Shown: positions 43,241-52,184, counted from the first letter of the stretch. The stretch: 64,000 nt of DNA from Thalassobius sp049116315 (GCA_049116315.1 JAGDZD010000022.1:33452-97451); one strand, 5' to 3'. Program-made: numbers and translations. Notes: generated by a model not told the origin, from the sequence alone.

Positions 43241-44830
43241 TTAGCTGCGCGTGCGCTGCTGATCCGCCATCCAAGTGTCCAAAACGCTGATTTCTGCCTC
43301 GCTCAGACGCAGGCCCAATTTGTTGCGCCGCCAAACGACATCCTCGGCAGTGCGCGCAAATTCCTGATCAATCAGCCAGCGCACTTCGGCACCGGTGAGC
43401 GTCGCCCCGAAATCAGGTCCCAGATCCGTCGCTTTGTAAGCGTCCCCCAAAACCTGCCAAGCTTCTGTGCCATAAGCACGGATAAGACGGCGCGCCCAGA
43501 AATCGGTCAAAAACCCATAGTCCCGTTTGAGCCGCGTGATCAACGCCGCCAGATCGGCGACTTCAAAATCGCCCCCCGGCAACGTCACGCCCGCAGTCCA
43601 GGGGCCCGGTAGATCCGGGAAATAGGGGGCCATTTTTTCCAAAGCACTTTCGGCCAACCGACGATAGGTGGTGATCTTGCCGCCAAAAACGTTTAAGACC
43701 GGGGCGCCATCAGTGTCATTGACCTTTAGCGTATAGTCCCGTGTGGCCGCCGAGGCGTTGCTGGCCCCGTCATCATAAAGTGGGCGCACCCCGGAATAGG
43801 TCCAGACGATATCGTCACGCGAAATCGGCTTTTTGAAATACTGCGACGCAAAGGTGCAAAGGTAGTCTTGTTCTTCGACTGTGCAGGACGGGCGCTGGGT
43901 TGGATCTTGGTGATCCTGATCGGTGGTGCCAATCAGTGTAAAATCCGTTTCATAAGGAATGGCAAAGATAATCCGCCCATCTTGCCCTTGAAAGAAGTAA
44001 CACTTGTCATGATCAAACAACCGCTTGGTGACGATATGGCTTCCGCGGACCAAGCGCACACCTTCGTTGGATGGCAAGCTGATCTTGTCATGGATAATGT
44101 CACCCACCCACGGCCCCGCCGCATTGACCAACATCCGCGCCCGCAGTGTGCGCACTTCACCGGTCTGCTGATCTTCTAGCGTGATCAACCACAAATCACC
44201 GGCACGCGACGCAGAGGTCACTTTGGTGCGTGTGAACAGCTTGGCCCCTCGCGCCACCGCATCACGGGCGTTTAATACAACAAGGCGCGCATCTTCGACC
44301 CAGCAATCTGAATACTCATAAGCCTTGACGAACTTTTCGTTCAGCGGCGCGCCCTCTGATCCTTGACGCAAATCAACCGATTTTGTGCCCGGCAAGATCT
44401 CGCGTCCGCCGAGGTGATCATAAAGAAACAGCCCCAAACGGATCAGCCACGCTGGGCGTCGCCCCTTCATCCATGGCATCACCATATTCAACAAACGCGA
44501 CGTCGGCGTTTCGCTGTCAAAGCGCATGTCCTTGTGAAACGGCAGAACAAACCGCATCGGCCAACTGATATGGGGCATCGCCCGCAACAAGGTCTCGCGC
44601 TCAATCAGCGCTTCTTTCACAAGGCGGAACTCAAAATACTCAAGATAGCGCAGGCCACCATGAAACAGCTTGGTTGAGGCCGAAGAGGTCGCCGAGGCCA
44701 AATCATCCATTTCAGCAACAACAACAGACAGCCCACGGCCCACAGCATCCCGCGCAATGCCGCAGCCATTGATACCGCCACCGATCACAAACACGTCACA
44801 GATGTCAGAACTGGAATCGATATCAGACAT
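43241..44830 (-). CDS. glpD: Aerobic glycerol-3-phosphate dehydrogenase
   Basis: A 529-residue FAD enzyme. I choose the ATG at 44830, preceded by AAGGTGG. FAD binding is by 'DVFVIGGGINGCGIARDAVGRGLSVVVAE'. Middle motifs 'ASTKLFHGGLRYLEYFEFRLV' and 'GVRLVRGSHIV', and the C-terminal helical domain, are intact. It is membrane-associated and passes electrons from glycerol-3-phosphate to quinone, yielding dihydroxyacetone phosphate. It is divergent from glpR. Confidence 0.97.
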   Translation of the reverse strand: MSDIDSSSDICDVFVIGGGINGCGIARDAVGRGLSVVVAEMDDLASATSSASTKLFHGGLRYLEYFEFRLVKEALIERETLLRAMPHISWPMRFVLPFHKDMRFDSETPTSRLLNMVMPWMKGRRPAWLIRLGLFLYDHLGGREILPGTKSVDLRQGSEGAPLNEKFVKAYEYSDCWVEDARLVVLNARDAVARGAKLFTRTKVTSASRAGDLWLITLEDQQTGEVRTLRARMLVNAAGPWVGDIIHDKISLPSNEGVRLVRGSHIVTKRLFDHDKCYFFQGQDGRIIFAIPYETDFTLIGTTDQDHQDPTQRPSCTVEEQDYLCTFASQYFKKPISRDDIVWTYSGVRPLYDDGASNASAATRDYTLKVNDTDGAPVLNVFGGKITTYRRLAESALEKMAPYFPDLPGPWTAGVTLPGGDFEVADLAALITRLKRDYGFLTDFWARRLIRAYGTEAWQVLGDAYKATDLGPDFGATLTGAEVRWLIDQEFARTAEDVVWRRNKLGLRLSEAEISVLDTWMADQQRTRS

Positions 44831-44893
44831 AGCACCACCTTGGTCAAAGTTGACGAGACGAAACACCACGACACGCCCTTTGTCAACTTTTGT

Positions 44894-44912
44894 GTTCGTT
44901 TATTTTCGTTTT
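44894..44912. promoter_or_regulatory. Candidate GlpR operator (direct repeats)
   Basis: Two copies of TTCGTTT with 10-bp period (44895 and 44905) lie between the divergent glpD and glpR genes. One-helical-turn direct repeats suit a DeoR-family repressor. Inference from position and spacing. Confidence 0.4.
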
Positions 44913-45035
44913 GACGATTTTGTGGGTCTCTGCCATGAAAGCCCCGCAATTTCGAGGCGTTTTCCTGCTTCTTTGCCAATCAGCTTGAATTGTTTTCGCC
45001 GCTCAAGCAGAGTGCGCGAAAGAAAAGGAACCCAA

Positions 45036-45797
45036 ATGTCTCAGTCGTTTCGCCAAACAGATATCCTCGAATTTGCGCGCCAAGAAGGTAAGTTGCTTGT
45101 CGAAGATTTGGCGCAGCGCTTTGGCGTCACGGTTCAAACGATCCGGCGCGACCTGAGCGAGCTGGCCGAAGCCGGTCATCTTGAACGGGTTCACGGTGGC
45201 GCTGTTTTGCGCTCGGGTGTGCGCAATATTGGCTATGAAGATCGCCGCAGCCTGAACGAAGAAGCCAAGGTCAAAATCGCAACCGCCTGCGCAGCAGAAA
45301 TTCCAGATGGGGCCTCGCTCTTCTTGAACATTGGCACGTCGACCGAAGCTGTTGCGCGCGCTCTGCTCGGACATGAGAACCTGATGGTTGTGACCAACAA
45401 TATGAACGTGGCAAATATCCTGGCGACAAATTCCAGCTGTGAAATCATTGTGACCGGTGGATCTTTGCGCCGCTCGGATGGGGGGCTGATCGGCACCTTG
45501 GCTGCGCGCTCGATTCAGCAGTTCAAATTTGACTATGCTGTTGTGGGCTGCTCGGCTGTGGACAGCGACGGAGATATTTTGGATTTCGACATCCAAGAGG
45601 TTTCGGTCAGCCAGACCATTATCTCTCAAGCGCGCAAAGTTTTCTTGCTGGCTGACCAATCCAAGTTCCAACGCAGTGCGCCAGCTCGCATCGACTCGAT
45701 CCAAGCGCTCGAGGCCATCTTCACAGATGCCACGCCATCAGACGCCTTGATGAGCATGTGTGCCGACTGGGACACCCAAGTGATCGTCTGCGACTGA
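45036..45797 (+). CDS. glpR: DeoR family regulator, glycerol-3-phosphate repressor
   Basis: A 253-residue DeoR-type repressor. Translation starts at the ATG at 45036 after AAAAGGA; an open frame extends far upstream to 44670 but antisense to glpD. The helix-turn-helix is 'VEDLAQRFGVTVQTIRRDLSELAEAGHLERVHGGAV' and the sugar-phosphate-sensing domain has 'FLNIGTSTEAVARALLG' and 'DYAVVGCSAVDSDGDILDFDIQEV'. Its place next to glpD supports control of the glp genes by glycerol-3-phosphate. Confidence 0.92.
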   Translation: MSQSFRQTDILEFARQEGKLLVEDLAQRFGVTVQTIRRDLSELAEAGHLERVHGGAVLRSGVRNIGYEDRRSLNEEAKVKIATACAAEIPDGASLFLNIGTSTEAVARALLGHENLMVVTNNMNVANILATNSSCEIIVTGGSLRRSDGGLIGTLAARSIQQFKFDYAVVGCSAVDSDGDILDFDIQEVSVSQTIISQARKVFLLADQSKFQRSAPARIDSIQALEAIFTDATPSDALMSMCADWDTQVIVCD

Positions 45798-45910
45798 CCC
45801 CGGTTCGCCCCTAGGCGCCGGATCAGGCTTTACCCGCCAAATCTGACATCCCCGAACATGCCCGGCCACACCCCCCCTGCGTGGCCTGTGGATGGTTTTT
45901 GGCTGTCGCG

Positions 45911-45919
45911 TTATCCACA
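45911..45919 (+). promoter_or_regulatory. DnaA-box-like 9-mer
   Basis: TTATCCACA, a perfect match to the consensus TTATNCACA. A weaker inverted form (TGTGGATGG) lies 16 bp to its left at 45887-45895. Confidence 0.5.
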
Positions 45920-46076
45920 ACCCATCGAACAACTTTAACGCTATTAGCGGTTTGAATTGTGCGTGCGCGATGCCTGAACATAGCCCGGGTCTTTCCAAAC
46001 CCGATACTTGTATGACAATTCCCGCAGTTCAAAGGGCTCAATTTGACGTCACGTTAGATGCCTAGACCTTGATTGT

Positions 46077-46095
46077 CATACAGCCGGACAGACAG
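46077..46095 (+). repeat. Inverted repeat, left copy
   Basis: The 19-mer CATACAGCCGGACAGACAG matches the complement of 47523-47541 with one mismatch. The two copies face each other about 1.45 kb apart, like terminal repeats. Confidence 0.6.
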
Positions 46096-47522
46096 GTGGA
46101 CAGTCACAAAACCGATATTTATGCCGCCGCTCCCCCCTGTCCTTAGCTCAACCCAGCTATTTCGACGACATCTTTTCAGGACCATCGACGGTGACGACGC
46201 AAATTCTCAGGCTCAGAGCGCGGTTGTCACCGACACCGATCGTCGGCGAGCGCGCGAAATCTGACTGCTATAACCTGTGGAAATGTTGAGATTTTCTGGC
46301 GTGCCCCCCGTGGTTCCGCCCAGAAACCCAAAATGGGGTGATTTTGAGTGTCACCTCCAAAGGCCAATTTTGTCCAATGGAACCAGTCAAAGCGTAAAAA
46401 TTGGCCTTACCGATTTGAAATTTGCCTCAGATCCGCGGCTCGTCCCGTAAAAAGCACGATCCGAAAGGCTCAGCCGGCCAATTTCCGACCTCAGCATCCT
46501 TCAAGCAGGCCAATCTCAGCGCGTCGGCTCTCGATTTTCGCTGAGATCCAAGGGGCGGGTCAAATTTTTCCCCCCGGCGGCCCGACCTGAACGCAGATCG
46601 GCACCTTGAATTGCCTAGTGCCTGCCCCTGAGCAAGGGTCTATCCCGGAGGCTTGGCCCAAAGGAGCAATGCTCCGCCTTCCAAGGGGCTCAAGTTTGAT
46701 TCAAAACGCAATTCCAACGGCCATATTTACTGCGAACGGGCTGGCCTCGTAACCACCTTGTTTTTAAACAACAAAAAATGGCGTGTTTTTGCATTTCGGC
46801 GACATCAATGGGCGCGGTACTTTTGGAAACGGGATTTTCGGGGGCAGACAACGTGCACACACTGGTTTTTGCCCTTCTTTCAGCTGCGCAAAACTTTAAT
46901 CTCGGCCTCTCAGCGCCGGTGCAAAATGCACCATCCGTCCAACGGTACTGCCTCCGGGGGACAGATCCCCCAACCTTCCCAAATTGAGCGCCCCTCTAAT
47001 GGCGCACCCTCGGTTTGAGCAAGGTCTTGGCGTGACGCCCCGGCATTCCGCCCGAATTACGGGGGGCGCATTTTTGTCAAAGGGCCAAAGTACGGCCCCC
47101 GCAAGGTGCGCCCCCCGCCCAAGGGCCTATTTGAAGCGGCCAAAATTTGGCAAAGCCTCAATTTGACTTCGCTTCGGATGGCAGTACGGGCAAAACTGCG
47201 TGTTTTCCCGGTGCACAATTTACCAAGAGGCCGATTTACACAGTTTAGAAAAGACCTCCTCCTATTAGCGTCCAAATGCTCAAACGTGCAAAAACCCCTC
47301 TGACAGGCCAAATTTTGCAATTTTTGCTGCATTTCACGCTGAATTTCGCGAAATGACGGGTCTTTGCCTTCACGTGCCCCCTGGTGGGATAGCGAAATCT
47401 GCCAACAGACTTCGATCTATCATTCTGAACGCTGCAAAAACTGCGATACCAAGCACACGCCGATGAGGTCATGGCGGCACCTTCGACTCCGCTCACCAAA
47501 GCGATTGATTATTCGATCACGT

Positions 47523-47541
47523 CTGCCTGTCCGGCTGTATG
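47523..47541 (-). repeat. Inverted repeat, right copy
   Basis: On the minus strand it reads CATACAGCCGGACAGGCAG, one mismatch from the left copy at 46077-46095. Confidence 0.6.
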
Positions 47542-47687
47542 TCAAAGCCCTGAATTGATGTATTTCACGTCATCCCCACCTTGGTGCATTTGACGCAGTT
47601 GCATTGCGCGAACCGTCCACAATTTTCGAAATTTTGGGTGCACAACCAATAGGGGATTAACGATGGGGGTTTCTGAGGATGAGAAAC

Positions 47688-47696
47688 TTATCCACA
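47688..47696 (+). promoter_or_regulatory. DnaA-box-like 9-mer
   Basis: A second perfect TTATCCACA, near the right edge of the gene-free region and in the same orientation as the one at 45911. Confidence 0.5.
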
Positions 47697-47800
47697 GCAA
47701 CCCAAAACTCGCGAAATTCGCCGTACAGAGGCCCTGTGAGTAATTCTGGAAGTGATCCGTAGAATGACGGTCAAGCCCCCTCAGCGAGGCAGAAATACAA

Positions 47801-47827
47801 AAGGCCCCATCGTGAGATGAGGCCCCG
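47801..47827 (-). terminator. Rho-independent terminator after the uxaA-like gene
   Basis: Read on the minus strand, a stem GGGGCCTCATC/GATGGGGCC (one mismatch, 4-nt loop) is followed by TTTTGT. It lies 37 bp after the stop of the dehydratase gene and ends that operon. Confidence 0.8.
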
Positions 47828-47864
47828 TATATTTGGATCGAAGAGAAGAGATTAGGCGGCTAAA

Positions 47865-49364
47865 TCAAAGCACAGCCCCAATTTGCCAAGGCACAAATTC
47901 CGCCCCGCCAAAACCCAAAATCTCGCTTTTGGTTTGTTTGCCGCTGGCAGCATCAATCATAGCTTCGAAGATTTCTTGGCCCTTCTCTTCCAGTGATTTG
48001 CCTTCGGCAACATCCCCGCAATTGATATCCATGTCATCCGTCATGCGCTCATAGAGGCTCGAACTGGAAGCAAGCTTAAGCGACGGTGTGGGCTTATATC
48101 CAGACACAGATCCGCGTCCCGTCGTAAAGGCAATTAGGTTCGCACCCGATGCAATTTGCCCGGTCACCGAACAGGGATCATAGCCTGGGCTGTCCATAAA
48201 GACGAAGCCCTTGGTCGAGATCGGGGCGGCGTAATCAAACACGCCATCCAAGGGTGCCTGCCCCCCTTTGGACACCGCGCCCAAAGATTTTTCAAGGATC
48301 GTTGTCAAACCACCGCGCTTGTTTCCCGGGCTTGGATTGTTGTCCATTTCAGCCCCATGCGCCGCGCAGTATTCCTCCCACCAGGTGACCTTGGCCATCA
48401 AGGCTTGGCCAATTTCGGGTGTCATTGCGCGCCCGGTCAACAGGTGCTCGGCGCCGTAAATTTCGGACGTTTCTGACAGAATGGATGTCCCGCCATGGCG
48501 GACCAGTAAATCAGAAGCAGCCCCCAACGCCGGGTTGGCGGTAAAGCCGGAATAGCCGTCAGATCCGCCACATTGCATGCCCAAAGTTAGGGCCGAAAGA
48601 GGGGCAGGTTTGCGTTCGAATGTGTTCGCCAAAGCGGCCAAATCGCGCAGCGCCTCAAGCCCTTTGTCGATAGTTGCGCGGGTTCCGCCACTTTGTTGGA
48701 TCGTCATATATCGCAACGGACCGTCGTCGGTGATCTTACGACCACTGACCAAATCGGCGATCTGCAACACCTCGCATCCCAAACCGACAATCAACACTCC
48801 GCCAAAGTTCGGATGACAGGCATAGCCCGACAAAGTGCGCATCAACAGATCATAGCCCGCCCCTTTGTTGGCCATGCCGCAACCGCTGCTATGCACAATT
48901 GGCACCACACCGTCGACATTTGGAAATGCATCCAAAAGCCCGGACTTTTCCGCCGCTTCGGCAATGAAACGCGCGACGGATCCAGAACAATTCACCGAGG
49001 TCAAAATGGCCAGATAGTTGCGGGTTCCAACCTGTCCATCTTCTCTATGAAAGCCATTGAAGCTGCGCGGTTCGGTGACAGCAGGCAATGCAACGGCCCC
49101 CGTTGCTGTGGCATTTTGCGCCGTATACCCCCCCATTCCCAAGTTATGAGAATGCACATGATCGCCTTTGAGGATGTCGCAACTCGCCGTTCCGATAACC
49201 TGTCCATATTTGCGCACAACCGCGCCCGTCGCGATATCAGCACAGGCCACTTTATGAGCTTTGCCCACGTCCGACCGCAGCCCGAGATCACCGGCGGACA
49301 TATTTTCAAGCGCAATCAGGACGTTGTCATCGGGGTGCAGTCGCAACAGCCTTGGATCATTCAT
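47865..49364 (-). CDS. uxaA: UxaA family dehydratase (altronate dehydratase-like)
   Basis: A 499-residue full-length UxaA/GarD-type enzyme: an N-terminal SAF domain (about residues 1-90, 'LLRLHPDDNVLIALENM', 'IKGDHVHSHNLGM'-like) and the large catalytic domain starting 'GFHREDGQVGTRNYLAILTSVNCSGSVARFIAE'. 'VPIVHSSGCGMA', 'VGLGCEVLQ' and 'LGMQCGGSDGYSGFTANPALG' hold the conserved cysteine and glycine residues. UxaA enzymes are iron-dependent dehydratases converting D-altronate to 2-keto-3-deoxy-D-gluconate. It overlaps the Zn-dehydrogenase gene by 8 bp as the last gene of the transporter operon. Substrate D-altronate is inferred from the pathway; other hexonates are possible. Confidence 0.9.
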   Translation of the reverse strand: MNDPRLLRLHPDDNVLIALENMSAGDLGLRSDVGKAHKVACADIATGAVVRKYGQVIGTASCDILKGDHVHSHNLGMGGYTAQNATATGAVALPAVTEPRSFNGFHREDGQVGTRNYLAILTSVNCSGSVARFIAEAAEKSGLLDAFPNVDGVVPIVHSSGCGMANKGAGYDLLMRTLSGYACHPNFGGVLIVGLGCEVLQIADLVSGRKITDDGPLRYMTIQQSGGTRATIDKGLEALRDLAALANTFERKPAPLSALTLGMQCGGSDGYSGFTANPALGAASDLLVRHGGTSILSETSEIYGAEHLLTGRAMTPEIGQALMAKVTWWEEYCAAHGAEMDNNPSPGNKRGGLTTILEKSLGAVSKGGQAPLDGVFDYAAPISTKGFVFMDSPGYDPCSVTGQIASGANLIAFTTGRGSVSGYKPTPSLKLASSSSLYERMTDDMDINCGDVAEGKSLEEKGQEIFEAMIDAASGKQTKSEILGFGGAEFVPWQIGAVL

Positions 49365-50367
49365 CTGGGTTTTGCATCCTTACAATTACCTTGATCACAT
49401 CCGCACGGTCCGCCGCCAAATCGGCAAAACGGGTTTCCAGCGCGTCCAGTGTGAGAACAGCAGATTGCAATTTCTCGGCGACGATATCGCCCGATTGCAA
49501 ACTTGAAATCACCCAGTCGAAGTCTTCTTTCAACGCATTTCGACTGCCGATCAAGCGCATTTCGCGTTTGTGAAACGCCGGATCGCTGAATGTAATGTCA
49601 TTTTTGACAACACTGACCAGCACATAAGATCCTCCATGCGCAACGGTTTCAAAGCCCGCTTCAATCGCTTTTGGATGTCCTGTGGCGTCAAAGGAAATGT
49701 CAAAGCCGTCCCCATCTGTGGCGGCAATTGCCTCTGCGATAGAGCGGTGGGTTTGGTGAAACCCGAACCGGTCCTGCGCCATCTTGAGCCGGGTTTCGCT
49801 AAGATCAAGCAGGTGAACCTCCATGCCCAACAGGCGCGCAAACAACGCGGTGCCGATCCCAATTGGGCCGACGCCAGTGACCAAAACGCGATCTCCTTTG
49901 GCCCCGTCAGACCGGCGCACCGCATGGGCCCCAATCGCCAGAAACTCCACCAATGCGGCAGACAATGGCGGCAGGCCCGCCGCTGAATAAAGGTTGTCGC
50001 TGGGCACCAATAGTTGATCGGCCATACCGCCGTCTCGGTGCACGCCCAACACTTGGATATCCATACAGCAATTCGGTTTTCCTCGTTGGCAGGGACGGCA
50101 TTTTCCGCAAGAAACATAGGGGTTTATCACAACATCATCGCCAACTGACCAACCAGGTGCAGCTTGGGCAACACGCCCGCTCAACTCGTGGCCAATCACT
50201 CGAGGATATTCCAAAAACGGATGCAAACCCTCGAGGATATGATAGTCGGTTCCGCAAAGCCCCACAGCCAAGATGTCGATCAAAACCCATCCATCGGGGA
50301 CCTCGGAAATCTCTGGCCGGGTTTCAACGCGAAATTCATGTTCTTTGACAACAACGCCAACCTTCAT
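49357..50367 (-). CDS. Zn-dependent alcohol dehydrogenase, candidate L-galactonate 5-dehydrogenase
   Basis: A 336-residue medium-chain dehydrogenase. The start at 50367 overlaps the ABC ATPase stop (ATGA) and has a GGAGGG site. Catalytic zinc ligands are Cys38 and His60-Glu61, structural zinc cysteines lie at 87, 90, 93 and 100/101 ('CGKCRPCQRGKPNCC'), and NAD binding is by 'VLVTGVGPIGIGTALFA'. The family includes E. coli LgoD (YjjN), which oxidises L-galactonate to D-tagaturonate. With UxaB-like, UxaA-like and KDG-kinase-like genes in the same locus that role is the best fit, but threonine- or idonate-type activities are alternatives. Confidence 0.88.
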   Translation of the reverse strand: MKVGVVVKEHEFRVETRPEISEVPDGWVLIDILAVGLCGTDYHILEGLHPFLEYPRVIGHELSGRVAQAAPGWSVGDDVVINPYVSCGKCRPCQRGKPNCCMDIQVLGVHRDGGMADQLLVPSDNLYSAAGLPPLSAALVEFLAIGAHAVRRSDGAKGDRVLVTGVGPIGIGTALFARLLGMEVHLLDLSETRLKMAQDRFGFHQTHRSIAEAIAATDGDGFDISFDATGHPKAIEAGFETVAHGGSYVLVSVVKNDITFSDPAFHKREMRLIGSRNALKEDFDWVISSLQSGDIVAEKLQSAVLTLDALETRFADLAADRADVIKVIVRMQNPDE

Positions 50368-51140
50368 TGCACCAACCCTCCGCGTGGTTGCCACCCTTCA
50401 GGCAAAGATCCCTTAATAATAAGGCTCAACACGTCGTCTTTGGTCACATCTTCGATCCGATGCGCCCCAACACATTGGCCTTTGTTCATCACCATCACAC
50501 GATCACAAAGTTCAAAAACATCATGCATATCGTGGCTGATCAAAAAGATGCCGATGCCTTCGGCTTGAAGTTTTTTGGTCAAATCCGCAACCATCGCCGT
50601 TTCCGACGGACCTAGTGCGGCGGTTGGTTCATCCATAATCAGCACTTTGGCCTGAAAATAGATTGCACGCGCAATGGCGATCACCTGACGCTGACCGCCA
50701 GACAGGTTTGACACCGGATCGCGCAAATTCTTGAAATTCGGATTGAGCTGACGCAGGGCTTGTGTGGCCTCTTGCATCATCCGTTTGTCATCCAGATTGC
50801 CAAACCTTGTCTTGAGTTCACGCCCCAGGAACAGATTGGCCGGCGCGTCCAGATGATTGGCCAAGGCCAAGGTTTGATAGATCGTTTCGATGCCCAAAGC
50901 GCGCGCATCCTGTGGCGTTTCAATGCTGGCCTTTTCGCCGCGCACCCGAATTTCGCCTTCGCTTGCGGTCATCGCACCAGATAAAATGCGCATCAAACAC
51001 GACTTGCCAGCCCCATTGTGCCCCAAAACACCGACAACTTCGCCGGGATAAAGATCAACGGAGACATCTTGAACCGCATGAACGCCGCCAAAGCGTTTAT
51101 GGATCTGGGACATTTCAATGAGGGGCGCAGCCTGGGTCAT
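50364..51140 (-). CDS. Sugar ABC transporter ATP-binding protein (single-domain, FrcA type)
   Basis: A 258-residue single ATPase, half the length of GguA-type proteins, as in fructose transporter FrcA. Walker A 'GHNGAGKSCLMRILSG', signature 'LSGGQRQVIAIARAI' and Walker B 'VLIMDEPTAALG' are intact. It works with the binding protein (51205-52143) and permease (52185-53204). The gap before it carries a stem-loop. Confidence 0.92.
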   Translation of the reverse strand: MTQAAPLIEMSQIHKRFGGVHAVQDVSVDLYPGEVVGVLGHNGAGKSCLMRILSGAMTASEGEIRVRGEKASIETPQDARALGIETIYQTLALANHLDAPANLFLGRELKTRFGNLDDKRMMQEATQALRQLNPNFKNLRDPVSNLSGGQRQVIAIARAIYFQAKVLIMDEPTAALGPSETAMVADLTKKLQAEGIGIFLISHDMHDVFELCDRVMVMNKGQCVGAHRIEDVTKDDVLSLIIKGSLPEGWQPRGGLVQ

Positions 51141-51169
51141 AATCTACCTGAAATCAAAAAGTCAAAAGT

Positions 51170-51196
51170 GGCCAGCAACCCCTAAGGTCGCTGGCC
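51170..51196 (-). terminator. Stem-loop between the binding-protein and ATPase genes (attenuator-like)
   Basis: On the minus strand GGCCAGCGACC pairs with GGGTTGCTGGCC (one mismatch) around a 4-nt loop, followed by a T-rich stretch (ACTTTTGACTTTTT). A partial terminator that would raise binding-protein mRNA over downstream genes. Confidence 0.65.
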
Positions 51197-51204
51197 AGTG
51201 TCGG

Positions 51205-52143
51205 TTAGTACAGAACGTTCTGCGCTACCGGGGAGTCAATGTTGTCTTTGGTCACAAGCACAACACCTGTGTCAATGAAGCCTTCGGTGGATTTACCATC
51301 GAGGATTTCAACAACGGCGTTGACGCCCAGTTCACCCATTTGGAACGAACCTTGAACCGCAGTGGCTTCCAATGTGCCGCTTTTCACCATGTCTTGCAGA
51401 TCCGCGTTGCCGTCAAAACCGATCGCAACCAGCTGACCAGCTTTGCCCGCTTGTTCAATTGCGCGGCCCATGCCGATGGCTGTGGGTTCGTTCGCCCCAA
51501 AGATGCCAACCAATTCATTCGCGGCCAGAATATCTGTGGTTTGGTTCAGCGCGGTCGCCATTTGTGACTGCGAATAGAACGGGCCAACGATTTCAAGGCT
51601 GGATTTTTCACCGATCTGCTCGACGAAGCACCCAACGCGACCGATTTCCGATCCCACACCTGCCACATAGGACATGACGGCAACTTTGCCGGTGTCGCCA
51701 GCTTTTTCGATCATCAAATCAGCAGCTTGCTTGCCCGCAGCACAGTTATCTGTCGACAGGAATGTTTGATAATACTGCTCGTTGCCTTCGGCCAGACCGC
51801 TGTCGATGATCGCAACGGGGATACCCGATTCATAGGCGCGCTTCACAACTGGCGCCAATGCTTCTGGATCAGATGGGGCCAAAACGATTGCAGAAACACC
51901 GCGGTTGATCGCGTTTTCAACCAAGGCAACTTGGTCGTTTACCGCAGATTCAGACGCAGGGCCGTTAAAGGACATGCTATGTGCACTGTGGCCTTCGATG
52001 GCTGCAGAGGCGCCTTTGTTCACGTTCTGCCAGAAGTTTGAGTTTGTGGTCTTAACGATGACCGCAATTTCGCCCGCCGACGCAACCGAAGCTGTGGTTG
52101 CCAAGATGCCTGCTGTCAGGGCTGTTGTAAGTAGGTTCTTCAT
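51205..52143 (-). CDS. Sugar ABC transporter substrate-binding protein (ribose/fructose type)
   Basis: A 312-residue periplasmic binding protein. The ATG at 52143 follows a GGGAGGAAAC site and starts a signal peptide ending near 'VASA|GE'. The fold is Peripla_BP_4 ('EIAVIVKTTNSNFWQNVNKGASAAIEG', 'INRGVSAIVLAPSDPEAL', 'VGIFGANEPTAIGMGRAIEQAG'). The ligand would be the sugar catabolised by the surrounding enzymes, proposed to be L-galactose or a close relative such as L-fucose. Confidence 0.92.
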   Translation of the reverse strand: MKNLLTTALTAGILATTASVASAGEIAVIVKTTNSNFWQNVNKGASAAIEGHSAHSMSFNGPASESAVNDQVALVENAINRGVSAIVLAPSDPEALAPVVKRAYESGIPVAIIDSGLAEGNEQYYQTFLSTDNCAAGKQAADLMIEKAGDTGKVAVMSYVAGVGSEIGRVGCFVEQIGEKSSLEIVGPFYSQSQMATALNQTTDILAANELVGIFGANEPTAIGMGRAIEQAGKAGQLVAIGFDGNADLQDMVKSGTLEATAVQGSFQMGELGVNAVVEILDGKSTEGFIDTGVVLVTKDNIDSPVAQNVLY

Positions 52144-52184
52144 AGTTTCCTCCCAAATGAAGATGGTCTCGATTTCGATAAGGT

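Larger units (their letters stand above)
45798..47864. other. 2-kb region without a convincing gene; palindrome-rich
   Basis: Short open frames occur on both strands, but none has a family signature, a good ribosome-binding site or the codon pattern of neighbours. Perfect palindromes are frequent: GGAGCA-A-TGCTCC (46663-46675), GGTGCA-AAA-TGCACC (46918-46932), GGGGGA-4 nt-TCCCCC (46956-46971) and ATTTCGCGAAAT (47343-47354). Consensus DnaA-type 9-mers TTATCCACA lie at 45911-45919 and 47688-47696. Variants of a GGCCAA(A)TTTTG motif recur in both orientations between about 46360 and 47320. It could be a structured non-coding RNA locus, a decayed element or a protein-binding region. Confidence 0.6.

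Noticed and set aside
44670..45035. N-terminal extension of glpR
   Set aside because: The frame runs antisense through glpD and lacks the family; the ATG at 45036 has a good ribosome-binding site and the normal DeoR start.
46653..47018. 121-codon frame in the gene-free region
   Set aside because: Low-complexity, palindrome-rich DNA, no family features and no ribosome-binding site; not supported as a gene.
45798..47864. Chromosomal replication origin
   Set aside because: Two perfect DnaA 9-mers are suggestive, but no clear AT-rich unwinding element and none of the usual oriC neighbour genes; kept only as a tentative finding.
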